Shown here: piece by piece, positions 57,388 through 64,000 of the stretch | Layout: every line of letters begins with the position of its first letter | How positions within the stretch are numbered: position 1 is the first letter of the stretch | NCBI RefSeq assembly: GCF_049445855.1 | Contig: NZ_JBMSDV010000001.1 | Location: 372,001-436,000, forward strand | Reading direction: 5' to 3' | Source: JAGOCV01 sp049445855 | GTDB lineage: Bacteria; Pseudomonadota; Gammaproteobacteria; Burkholderiales; Burkholderiaceae_C | Length of the DNA: 64,000 nucleotides | Notes under the pieces: model-generated | The model's database searches: none | Seen by the model: the letters and a program-made list of their open reading frames with translations, nothing else | What the model was told of the DNA's origin: nothing | Program-made: the position numbers and the translations under genes

Positions 57388-58203
57388 CCAGGTCACCCAG
57401 CCCGTCCACGCCGTCAGCAGCACCACGCAGCCGAACGCGATGCGGTACCAGGCGAACGGCACGAAGCTGTGCGAGGCGATGTAGCGCAGCAGCCATCGCA
57501 CGCAAATCCAGGCGCTGATGAACGAAAACAGAAGGCCGACACCGAACATCGGGAGGTCGGCCACGGAGAGCAGCGCGCGCTCCTTGTAGAGGCTGTAAAC
57601 GCCCGCGCCGATCAGCGTGGGAATGGCCAGGAAGAAGGAGAAGTCAGTCGCCGCCTTGCGCGACAGGCCCAGCAGCATGCCGCCGATGATGGTGGCGCCG
57701 CTGCGGCTGGTGCCGGGGATCATGGCCAGGCATTGCACCAGGCCGACCTTCAGCGCGTCCAGCGGCGTCATGTCGTCCACGCTGTTCACGCGCACGGCCG
57801 TCGACTGGCGCTTTTCCGCCCACAGGATGATGAAGCCGCCGACGATGAAGGCACTCGCCACCACCGTGGGGGTGAACAGGTGGGCCTTGATCATCTTGCC
57901 CAGCAGCAGGCCCAGCACCACCGCCGGCAGGAAGCCGATGGCCACATTGAGCGAGAAGCGTTGCGCCTGCCGCTGCGTGGGCAGCGCCACGAGCGTCTCG
58001 CGGATCTTCTGCCAGTACACGATGATCACCGCCAGGATGGCCCCCGTCTGGATGGCGATGTCGAACACCTTGGCCTTGGCGTCGTCGAAGCCGAGCAGCG
58101 CGCCCGCCAGGATCAGGTGCCCGGTGGAGGAAATGGGAAGAAATTCAGTGAGGCCCTCGACCACGCCCATGATGGCGGCCTTGACCAGCAAAACGATGTC
58201 CAC
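57379..58203 (-). CDS. uppP: Undecaprenyl-diphosphatase
   Basis: Membrane enzyme (BacA family) that recycles undecaprenyl diphosphate to the monophosphate lipid carrier needed for peptidoglycan and polysaccharides; overproduction gives bacitracin resistance. The two signature motifs are present: EGLTEFLPISSTGHLIL (residues ~17-33), with the catalytic glutamates, and PGTSRSGATIIGGMLLG (~165-181). About eight hydrophobic segments fit the 274-residue fold. It reads leftward on its own and shares a ~200-nt region with the divergent DUF6622 operon. Confidence 0.96.
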   Translation of the reverse strand: MDIVLLVKAAIMGVVEGLTEFLPISSTGHLILAGALLGFDDAKAKVFDIAIQTGAILAVIIVYWQKIRETLVALPTQRQAQRFSLNVAIGFLPAVVLGLLLGKMIKAHLFTPTVVASAFIVGGFIILWAEKRQSTAVRVNSVDDMTPLDALKVGLVQCLAMIPGTSRSGATIIGGMLLGLSRKAATDFSFFLAIPTLIGAGVYSLYKERALLSVADLPMFGVGLLFSFISAWICVRWLLRYIASHSFVPFAWYRIAFGCVVLLTAWTGWVTWSG

Positions 58204-58279
58204 GCGTATTCCTTGAACGGGGCGATTGAAACCGGGCGATTATCCCGCGCCCTGCCTGACTGATCGGCACAAAGCACCT

Positions 58280-58330
58280 TGCATTTCGCACCGGTTTCCT
58301 GCATTTCGCGCCGCCGGGCCCGCATTCCGT
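58280..58330. repeat. Tandem TGCATTTCGC repeats, probable LytTR-type operator
   Basis: TGCATTTCGC occurs at 58280-58289 and 58300-58309, a 20-bp period, with a weaker copy CGCATTCCGT at 58321-58330. Direct repeats with a spacing of about two helical turns are the usual layout for LytTR response regulators. The block lies 75-125 nt before an operon that ends in a LytTR regulator. Repeats are seen; binding is inferred. Confidence 0.5.
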
Positions 58331-58402
58331 CGCAGCCCCGTCGCGCCCGTCAGCCGGGCCCGGCACAGTCCGTCCATTCCAACACCGCCCGGAACCACCG
58401 CC

Positions 58403-58927
58403 ATGAACCTCCTCGCTATCCTCACGCACACCCCTGCGTACGTCTTCGTCCTGTTCGCCGCCCTGCTCTGGCTGGGCGTGAGCCAGCTGTTCACCCGCAA
58501 GGTCAAGCTCCTGCGCGTGGCCATCATGGGCCTGGGCATGGCCGGGCTGTCGCTCTACGGCGCCCTGTCGGCCTTTCCCGGCCAGTTGCTGACGCTGCCG
58601 GTCTGGCTGGCGGTCGCCGCCGTCACGTTCTTCGTCGTGCAGCGCATGCCGCTGCCTGCGGGCACGCAGTACGACGGCTGGCAGCAACGCTTCACCGTGC
58701 CGGGCAGCAAGGTGCCGCTGGCGCTGATCATGGCGGTGTTCTTCACCAAGTACGTGGTCGGCGTCGCGATGGTCATGCAGCCCACCCTGACGCACGACAC
58801 CACCGCAGCACTGGTCATCAGCGCGCTCTACGGCCTGTTCAGCGGCATGTTCGCCGGCCGGTCGATGCGCCTGGGCAAGCTGGCCCTGCGCGCCGAGCGC
58901 AGCGGCGCGAACATGGCCTCGGCCTGA
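58403..58927 (+). CDS. DUF6622 family membrane protein
   Basis: Inner-membrane protein of 174 residues with about five hydrophobic segments (~7-25, 37-55, 60-82, 108-130 and 135-155). The opening NLLAILTHTPAYVFVLFAALLWLG and the RKVKLLRVAIMG loop match a family of unknown function common in Burkholderiales. No catalytic motif is visible. It leads an operon with a 2TM protein and a LytS/LytR pair, downstream of tandem repeats, so it is probably a target or sensor accessory of that two-component system. The start follows GGAACCACC. Confidence 0.72.
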   Translation: MNLLAILTHTPAYVFVLFAALLWLGVSQLFTRKVKLLRVAIMGLGMAGLSLYGALSAFPGQLLTLPVWLAVAAVTFFVVQRMPLPAGTQYDGWQQRFTVPGSKVPLALIMAVFFTKYVVGVAMVMQPTLTHDTTAALVISALYGLFSGMFAGRSMRLGKLALRAERSGANMASA

Positions 58928-58970
58928 TGCTCGCCGCGCCCTCTCCACTTTCAGTCAGAATCCCACGATC

Positions 58971-59270
58971 ATGCAAGACCGCTACACCCCCGACGACGAA
59001 CTCGACCGCCTGGCACGCCGCCGCGCCGGCGCCAAACTGGGCTGGTTCGCGCACGCCACCGTCTACGTGCTGGTGAACATCCTCCTGTTCTACATCGCCA
59101 CCACCAAGGGCACCAGCCGCTGGAACATCTACCCCGCCATGGGCTGGGGCCTGGGCCTGGCGATGCACGGCATCGGCGTGTTCGTGCTCGGCCCGGGCAG
59201 CAGCCTGCGCGAGAACATGATCCGCCGCGAGCGCGAACGCCTCGAGCAAGAGCGCAACCGCCGTCCCTGA
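58971..59270 (+). CDS. 2TM domain protein
   Basis: Small membrane protein of 99 residues with a single 2TM domain: an amphipathic N-terminal helix (ELDRLARRRAGAKLGWFAHA), two transmembrane helices (~26-43 and ~55-73) and a highly charged C-terminal coil (REN...RRERERLEQERNRR). 2TM domains are often encoded next to, or fused to, LytS-type kinases and LytTR regulators, as here. A role in modulating the kinase is inferred. It lies 43 nt after the DUF6622 gene and 31 nt before the kinase gene. Confidence 0.8.
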   Translation: MQDRYTPDDELDRLARRRAGAKLGWFAHATVYVLVNILLFYIATTKGTSRWNIYPAMGWGLGLAMHGIGVFVLGPGSSLRENMIRRERERLEQERNRRP

Positions 59271-59301
59271 GCGGCACCGGCACCGGAAAGCAGACGCAGC
59301 C

Positions 59302-60396
59302 ATGCCGACAAGCACGCAAACCAGCCGCCCCGACATGGCCAGCCTGCTGAACCACTTCGTTCACACGGTGGCGTTCTGCCTGTCGATCTCGGCGCTGATG
59401 TTCTTCTTCGCTTCCGGCACGCACGCCTCCTCGTACGCGCATCCGCTGGTCTATTCGCTGGCGATCGGCATCATCACCTGGGCCATCATCGACATCGGCC
59501 GCTTCGTGCTGCCGCTGGACCCCGACAGCGGCTGGCCGCGCGGCTTCGGCGGCATCTTCATCGTGGCGCTGGGCATCACCGTCGGCTTCGTGGGCGGCAC
59601 CTTCATCGGGGACAGCATCATCGGCCAGTCGTCGTGGAAGGACCTGCCGCGGTCCGACCTGCGCATGTCGTGGATCATCACCATCCTCGCGGGCGTGGCG
59701 GGCAGCATCTACTTTTATTCGCGCAGCCGTGATGCCCGGCAGCAGGCGCGCATCCAGCTCGCGCAGCGCGCGGTCGCCGAGGCCAAGCTCAAACTGCTCG
59801 AAACACAGCTCGAACCGCACATGCTGTTCAACACGCTGGCGAACCTGCGCGTGCTCATCGCCACCGACGCGCCGCGCGCACAGGACATGCTGGACCGCCT
59901 GATTGCTTACCTGCGCGCCACGCTCAGCGCCTCGCGCGTGCTCGCGCACCCGCTGTCCAGCGAATTCGCCCGGCTCGACGACTATCTGCAGCTCATGGCC
60001 GTGCGCATGGGCGAGCGCCTGAGGTACACGCTGACGCTGCCGCAGGACCTGCAATCCATCACCGTGCCGCCGCTGCTGCTGCAACCGCTGGTGGAAAACG
60101 CCATCAAGCATGGTCTGGAGCCGAGCCTGGAAGGCGGCGAGATCCGCGTGAGCGCCACGCGCGAAGGCATGCGCCTGCGGCTGGACGTGGAAGACACCGG
60201 TGTGGGTATGCCGGCGTTCGCGGCCAGCACCAGCGGCGCGGGCTTCGGCCTGTCACAGGTGCGCGAGCGGCTGGCCGCCGCCTACGAAGGCAACGCCCTG
60301 TTCGAAGTAGTGGCGGGCCTCGAAAGCGGCACGCACATCATCCTGCGCCTGCCCATCGGCATGGATACGCTCGACGCCACGACGGAGGCCGCATGA
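59302..60396 (+). CDS. LytS/AlgZ-type sensor histidine kinase
   Basis: Membrane kinase of 364 residues. Four hydrophobic segments (~18-38, 48-70, 82-105 and 122-140) form the sensor part without a large external domain. The His_kinase module has LETQLEPHMLFNTLANLR with the phospho-acceptor H173, and the ATPase has the N-box PLVENAIKHG (N266) and a DVEDTGVGMP G-box. This layout defines the LytS/YpdA/AlgZ class that signals to LytTR regulators. The stop overlaps the start of the regulator gene by 4 nt. Confidence 0.93.
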   Translation: MPTSTQTSRPDMASLLNHFVHTVAFCLSISALMFFFASGTHASSYAHPLVYSLAIGIITWAIIDIGRFVLPLDPDSGWPRGFGGIFIVALGITVGFVGGTFIGDSIIGQSSWKDLPRSDLRMSWIITILAGVAGSIYFYSRSRDARQQARIQLAQRAVAEAKLKLLETQLEPHMLFNTLANLRVLIATDAPRAQDMLDRLIAYLRATLSASRVLAHPLSSEFARLDDYLQLMAVRMGERLRYTLTLPQDLQSITVPPLLLQPLVENAIKHGLEPSLEGGEIRVSATREGMRLRLDVEDTGVGMPAFAASTSGAGFGLSQVRERLAAAYEGNALFEVVAGLESGTHIILRLPIGMDTLDATTEAA

Positions 60397-61238
60397 GCCG
60401 GAAGACGACAGCCGTGATCGCCGAAGACGAACCCCTGCTCGCGCAGGCGTTGCGGGCGGAACTCGCCAAGGCCTGGCCTGAACTCGAAGTGCTGGCCACG
60501 GTGGGCGACGGCGCATCCGCCGTGAAAAAGGCGCTGGAGCTGCGCCCCGACGTGCTGTTCTTCGACATCCGCATGCCACGCATGAGCGGGCTCGAAGCCG
60601 CTGCTGAACTCGCGGATTCGTGGCCGCCCGAAGATGCGGGCGACCTGCCCTTCCCCGCGCTGGTGTTTGTGACCGCTTACGACCAGTACGCCGTGCAGGC
60701 TTTCGAAGCGCAGGCGGCTGATTACGTGCTCAAACCCGTACAGCCCGAGCGCCTGCAGAAAACCGTGGCCCGAGTGCAGCAGACGCTGGCTACCCGAAAT
60801 CCGGCCGCCGCATCCCAGGCGCTGGACGACACCGTGGCGCAACTGCGCGCCTTGTTGGGTGGTATGAACGTGGGCGGCTCGAATGCGTTACAGGTGACTG
60901 CTGCACCTGTGGCGCCGCTGCAGGTGATCCAGGCCAGCGTGGGCAGCAGCATCCGCATGGTGCCGCTGACTGACGTGATCTACTTCGAGGCGGCCGACAA
61001 GTACGTCCGCGTGCTCACCGCCGGGCATGAATACCTCATCCGCACGCCGCTCAAAGACCTGCTGCCCCAGCTGGACGCCAATGTCTTCTGGCAGATCCAT
61101 CGCGGCACCGTGGTGCGCGCATCAGCCATCGACGCCGTGCACCGCGACGAGGCCGGCAAGCTCAGCCTGAGCTTGCGCGGTCACGTCGACAAACTGCCGG
61201 TCAGCCGCCTTTACGCGCACCTGTTCAGGGCGATGTAG
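60393..61238 (+). CDS. LytTR-family response regulator
   Basis: Transcription factor of 281 residues. The receiver (residues 1-130) has the acidic pair in IAEDEPLL, phospho-acceptor D58 in FFDIRMPRMSG, and K in VLKPVQPE. The C-terminal LytTR DNA-binding domain (~180-280) shows the pattern IYFEAADKYVRVLTAGHEYL, RTPLKDLL and QIHRGTVVRASAI. It is the cognate partner of the kinase encoded immediately upstream. The likely binding site is the tandem repeat before the DUF6622 gene, giving an autoregulated operon. Confidence 0.94.
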   Translation: MSRKTTAVIAEDEPLLAQALRAELAKAWPELEVLATVGDGASAVKKALELRPDVLFFDIRMPRMSGLEAAAELADSWPPEDAGDLPFPALVFVTAYDQYAVQAFEAQAADYVLKPVQPERLQKTVARVQQTLATRNPAAASQALDDTVAQLRALLGGMNVGGSNALQVTAAPVAPLQVIQASVGSSIRMVPLTDVIYFEAADKYVRVLTAGHEYLIRTPLKDLLPQLDANVFWQIHRGTVVRASAIDAVHRDEAGKLSLSLRGHVDKLPVSRLYAHLFRAM

Positions 61239-61253
61239 GCGTCCCGCTGGCGC

Positions 61254-61595
61254 TCAGCGGCGATGATGGCCATGCCCACGGCCATGGTGCCAATGCGGCG
61301 GCCCCGGACGCACCACCACCGGCGGCGAGTAATAGATCGGGCGCGGCTGGTAGTAAACCGGCGGCGGGGGCGCGTAATACACCGGCGCGGGTGCCGAGTA
61401 GTACACAGGGGGTGCCGGGCGGTAGTACGGACGCGGCGCCACATACACCGGGCGCGCGTTGCCGGCGCTCACCACCACGCCGGGGGCGGCTTGCACGCCC
61501 ACCGACCAGTACACATCAGACGCAGCGGCGACGCCCGCGCCGGCCAGACCGGCAACAGCCACGGCTCCGGCAATCAGATAACGGTAAGTTCTCAT
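61254..61595 (-). CDS. Secreted Pro/Tyr-rich small protein
   Basis: Exported protein of 113 residues with a clear Sec signal (RTYRYLIAGAVAVAGLAG, cleavage likely after AAAS near residue 26). The mature part is low complexity, built from repeated PVYY, APPPP and RPYYRP units (about residues 48-95), and ends in a His/Arg/Gly tail (HWHHGRGHGHHRR). Such proteins occur widely in Burkholderiales but have no assigned role; cell-surface or metal-binding functions are only guesses. It is convergent with the LytTR regulator, 15 nt away, and divergent from glnS. Confidence 0.72.
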   Translation of the reverse strand: MRTYRYLIAGAVAVAGLAGAGVAAASDVYWSVGVQAAPGVVVSAGNARPVYVAPRPYYRPAPPVYYSAPAPVYYAPPPPVYYQPRPIYYSPPVVVRPGPPHWHHGRGHGHHRR

Positions 61596-61728
61596 CGTTT
61601 CTCTCCTTGGGTGCAGGCAGACGGAATGCGCCTTGCCCGTATTTAACGCGCCAGCCCTGATGCAAATACAGCACGCCGCGTCAAAGTAGTCTCCGGACGT
61701 AACGGCGCCCGGCCCCTAAAATGCCCCG

Positions 61729-63510
61729 ATGAGCTCTTCCGCTGACAAAGACACAACAAAACCCGCCAATTTCCTGCGCCAGATCGTCGAAAACGATGTG
61801 GAAAAGCACACCTACGCCGCCCGCCACTGGGGCGGCAGCCCGGGCGACGCCGCCCACCACCAGGCCGGCCCGGCCGACCCGTCGCCCGTGCGCCTGCGCT
61901 TTCCGCCCGAGCCCAACGGCTACCTGCACGTCGGCCACGCCAAGAGCATCTGCCTGAACTTCGGCTTGGCGCGCGACTTCGGTGGCATCTGCCACATGCG
62001 CTTCGACGACACCAACCCCGAGAAGGAAGAGCAGGAATACGTCGACGGCATCCTCGATGCCGTGCGCTGGCTCGGGTTCGACTGGCAGGCCAACGGCACC
62101 GACCATCTCTACTACGCGAGCAACTACTTCGGCTTCATGTACCGCGCCGCCGAACACCTCATCGAGACCGGCAACGCCTATGTCGACGAGCAGACGCCTG
62201 AAGAAATGCGCGCCAACCGCGGCGACTTCACCACGCCCGGCAAGAACAGCCCCTTCCGCGACCGCACGCCCGCAGAGAACCTCGCCCGCTTCCGCGAGAT
62301 GAAGGACGGCAAGCTGCCCGACGGCGCGGCCGTGCTGCGCGCCAAGATCGACATGGCCTCGCCCAACATCAACCTGCGCGACCCGGCCATCTACCGCATC
62401 AAGCACGCCGAGCACCACAACACCGGCAACACCTGGTGCATCTACCCGATGTACACCTTCGCACACCCCATCGAGGACGCGCTGGAGAACATCACCCACA
62501 GCATCTGCACGCTGGAATTCGAAGACCAGCGCCCGTTCTACGACTGGCTGCTCGACCGCCTGCGCGAAGGCGGCCTCATCAGCTCGCCGCAACCGCGCCA
62601 ATATGAATTTGCGCGGCTGAACCTCACCTATGTGATCACCAGCAAGCGCAAGCTCAAGCACCTGGTGGACAGCGGCATCGTCACCGGCTGGGACGACCCG
62701 CGCATGCCCACCATCGTCGGCCTGCGCCGCCGCGGCTACACGCCCGAATCCATCCAGCTCTTCTGCGAACGCATCGGCGTCACCAAGGACTACAGCTGGA
62801 TCGACTACGCCAACCTCGACGGCGCCCTGCGTGACGACCTCGACCCCAAGGCCGCCCGCGCCATGGCCGTGCTCGACCCCGTGAAGCTCGTCATCACCAA
62901 CTGGGACGAAGTCATGGGCGCCGGCAAGCTCGACGACTGCAGCGCCTCCGTGCACCCGCACCACGCCGAACGCGGCAAGCGCGAATTCAAGTTCGGCAAG
63001 GAACTCTGGATCGAACGCACCGACTACGAAGAAGTGCCGCCCAAGGGCTACAACCGCCTGTACCCCGGCAACAAGGTTCGCCTGAAATACGGCCACGTCA
63101 TCGAATGCACCGGTGCGGTGAAAGACGCCGAAGGCAAGGTGACGGAAGTGCACGCCAACCTCATCCCCGACACCAAGAGCGGTACGCCGGGTGCAGACGC
63201 CATCAAGGTCAAGGGCGTCATCACCTGGGTGGGCGTGAGCGATGCGGTGCCTGCGGAAGTGCGGCTGTATGACCGCCTGTTCACCGATGCGCAGCCGGAT
63301 GCGGGTGGCAAGGACTACCTGACCCTGCTCAACCCGGATTCGCTGAAGGTGACGAACGGGTATGTGGAACCGTCACTGGCGAAGAGCCAGCCGGATGAGA
63401 AGTTCCAGTTCGAACGTCACGGGTACTTTGTGGCGGATCGGAAGGATCATCAGCCGGGGAAGCTGGTGTTCAATCGGGTGACGGGGTTGAAGGATAGTTG
63501 GACAAAGTAA
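61729..63510 (+). CDS. glnS: Glutaminyl-tRNA synthetase
   Basis: Class I enzyme charging tRNA-Gln, 593 residues (E. coli 554). The HIGH-type motif is in PEPNGYLHVGHAKS (residues ~57-70), the KMSKS-equivalent in VITSKRKLKHLV (~303), and the beta-barrel anticodon domains follow (~380-580). The extra length is mainly at the N-terminus (about 30 residues, before ARHWGG) and in an internal loop. Codon use shifts to less GC-rich in the last ~25 codons, approaching the methyltransferase gene. A TAAAAT box just upstream may be the -10. Confidence 0.96.
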   Translation: MSSSADKDTTKPANFLRQIVENDVEKHTYAARHWGGSPGDAAHHQAGPADPSPVRLRFPPEPNGYLHVGHAKSICLNFGLARDFGGICHMRFDDTNPEKEEQEYVDGILDAVRWLGFDWQANGTDHLYYASNYFGFMYRAAEHLIETGNAYVDEQTPEEMRANRGDFTTPGKNSPFRDRTPAENLARFREMKDGKLPDGAAVLRAKIDMASPNINLRDPAIYRIKHAEHHNTGNTWCIYPMYTFAHPIEDALENITHSICTLEFEDQRPFYDWLLDRLREGGLISSPQPRQYEFARLNLTYVITSKRKLKHLVDSGIVTGWDDPRMPTIVGLRRRGYTPESIQLFCERIGVTKDYSWIDYANLDGALRDDLDPKAARAMAVLDPVKLVITNWDEVMGAGKLDDCSASVHPHHAERGKREFKFGKELWIERTDYEEVPPKGYNRLYPGNKVRLKYGHVIECTGAVKDAEGKVTEVHANLIPDTKSGTPGADAIKVKGVITWVGVSDAVPAEVRLYDRLFTDAQPDAGGKDYLTLLNPDSLKVTNGYVEPSLAKSQPDEKFQFERHGYFVADRKDHQPGKLVFNRVTGLKDSWTK

Positions 63511-63525
63511 CCGCCCTCTACCTAA

Positions 63526-64000
63526 ATGTCTGCGAAAAAACCCTCCAAAGACCACAAGGCGGACCTCGGCCCGAGTTTAGACAAGGTTCTGGTAGGAGAT
63601 GCACGCCTTCTATCAAGAGAGCTTCCTACTGGAAGCATCGACGTAACCATCACGTCACCTCCCTACTTTGACATGAAGGACTATGGGAGAGCCAATCAGA
63701 TTGGCTATGGTCAAGACTATGCAAACTATCTAAAAGATCTCACTAACGTTTTTTCGGAAGTGCATCGCGCGACCAGGGCAACGGGATCTCTTTGGATAAT
63801 TATTGACACTTTCAGAAAGGGACAAGAAGTTGTCCCTTTGCCGTTCGATCTGGCCAATCACCTCAAGGCTGCCGGCTGGATCCTCAGGGACATCGTAATC
63901 TGGAAGAAAGATCGAACAGTTCCTTGGAGGGCTCAAGGCGCGACGCGCAGAATATTCGAGTACATACTAATCTTCTCTCGTTCTGCGGGCTCATTTAGAT
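63526..64000 (+). CDS. DNA methyltransferase, TSPPY class (partial, runs off window)
   Basis: Open frame from ATG with no stop to the window end (158 codons). It reads MSAKKPSKDHKADLG..., then VLVGDARLLSRELPTGSIDV and the catalytic motif IV TSPPYFDMKDYG, followed by GYGQDYANYL and SLWIIIDTF. The TSPPY motif places it among beta-class N4-cytosine or N6-adenine methyltransferases. The order (motif IV near the N-terminus) suggests the SAM-binding FxGxG motif comes later, off the window. GC is about 45-47% in two counted 60-nt lines, against 67% in glnS, a strong sign of transfer. It may belong to a restriction or other defence system. Confidence 0.88.
   Translation, partial: MSAKKPSKDHKADLGPSLDKVLVGDARLLSRELPTGSIDVTITSPPYFDMKDYGRANQIGYGQDYANYLKDLTNVFSEVHRATRATGSLWIIIDTFRKGQEVVPLPFDLANHLKAAGWILRDIVIWKKDRTVPWRAQGATRRIFEYILIFSRSAGSFR

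Overview
The window is GC-rich DNA (one 60-nt line of glnS counts to 67% GC). It looks like a chromosome segment of a betaproteobacterium of the order Burkholderiales, most likely family Comamonadaceae. The evidence is gene order (rpsO-pnp-quinone oxidoreductase-tpiA-secG-tRNA-Leu-nuoABCDEFGHIJKL), protein character and codon use. This is inference from gene content; no database was searched.

Region 1 (1-19110, all leftward). A housekeeping block runs from an orphan periplasmic binding protein and an aminotransferase through rpsO, pnp, an NAD(P)H quinone oxidoreductase, tpiA, secG and tRNA-Leu(GAG) into the complex I operon nuoA to nuoL. nuoM begins just off the left edge. The leader between the tRNA and nuoA holds two interlocking, mutually exclusive hairpins. 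The pnp leader holds two hairpins resembling an RNase III autoregulation site.

Region 2 (19250-35922). After hsp20 and tsaD comes a complete assimilatory nitrate system: nasR (NIT plus ANTAR antiterminator), a 351-nt control region, the nitrate ABC transporter nrtABD, a single-domain globin, nirB, nirD, nasA, ybiB/trpD2 and cobA. The control region carries, in order, two NtrC-like sites 31 bp apart, a sigma-54 -24/-12 promoter, two RNA hairpins with the same AACGGC hexaloop, and an intrinsic terminator whose 5' arm overlaps the second hairpin. CobA makes the siroheme precursor for NirB. A sterol-desaturase-like membrane hydroxylase and a YhiN-like flavoprotein follow.

Region 3 (35963-42083). 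Translation and maintenance genes: rpsU with promoter and terminator, yqeY, pmbA, yjgA/darP, mog, cysE, trmJ and suhB.

Region 4 (42228-52269). Signalling and stress genes: an 1869-residue hybrid sensor kinase with about six PAS domains, a receiver-kinase partner, an MscS-type channel, a DUF3592 protein, and a PadR regulator resembling YqjI with a siderophore-interacting ferric reductase behind an elaborate AT-rich dyad operator.

Region 5 (52362-64000). A HigBA-like toxin-antitoxin pair with a perfect 16-bp palindrome over its -10 sits directly against mutS. Then come an Anbu proteasome-like peptidase, a hydrolase, uppP, a self-contained DUF6622-2TM-LytS-LytR operon with tandem repeats upstream, a Pro/Tyr-rich secreted protein, glnS, and a truncated DNA methyltransferase of much lower GC (45-47% in two counted lines). 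The last marks the probable edge of an acquired island that continues off the window.
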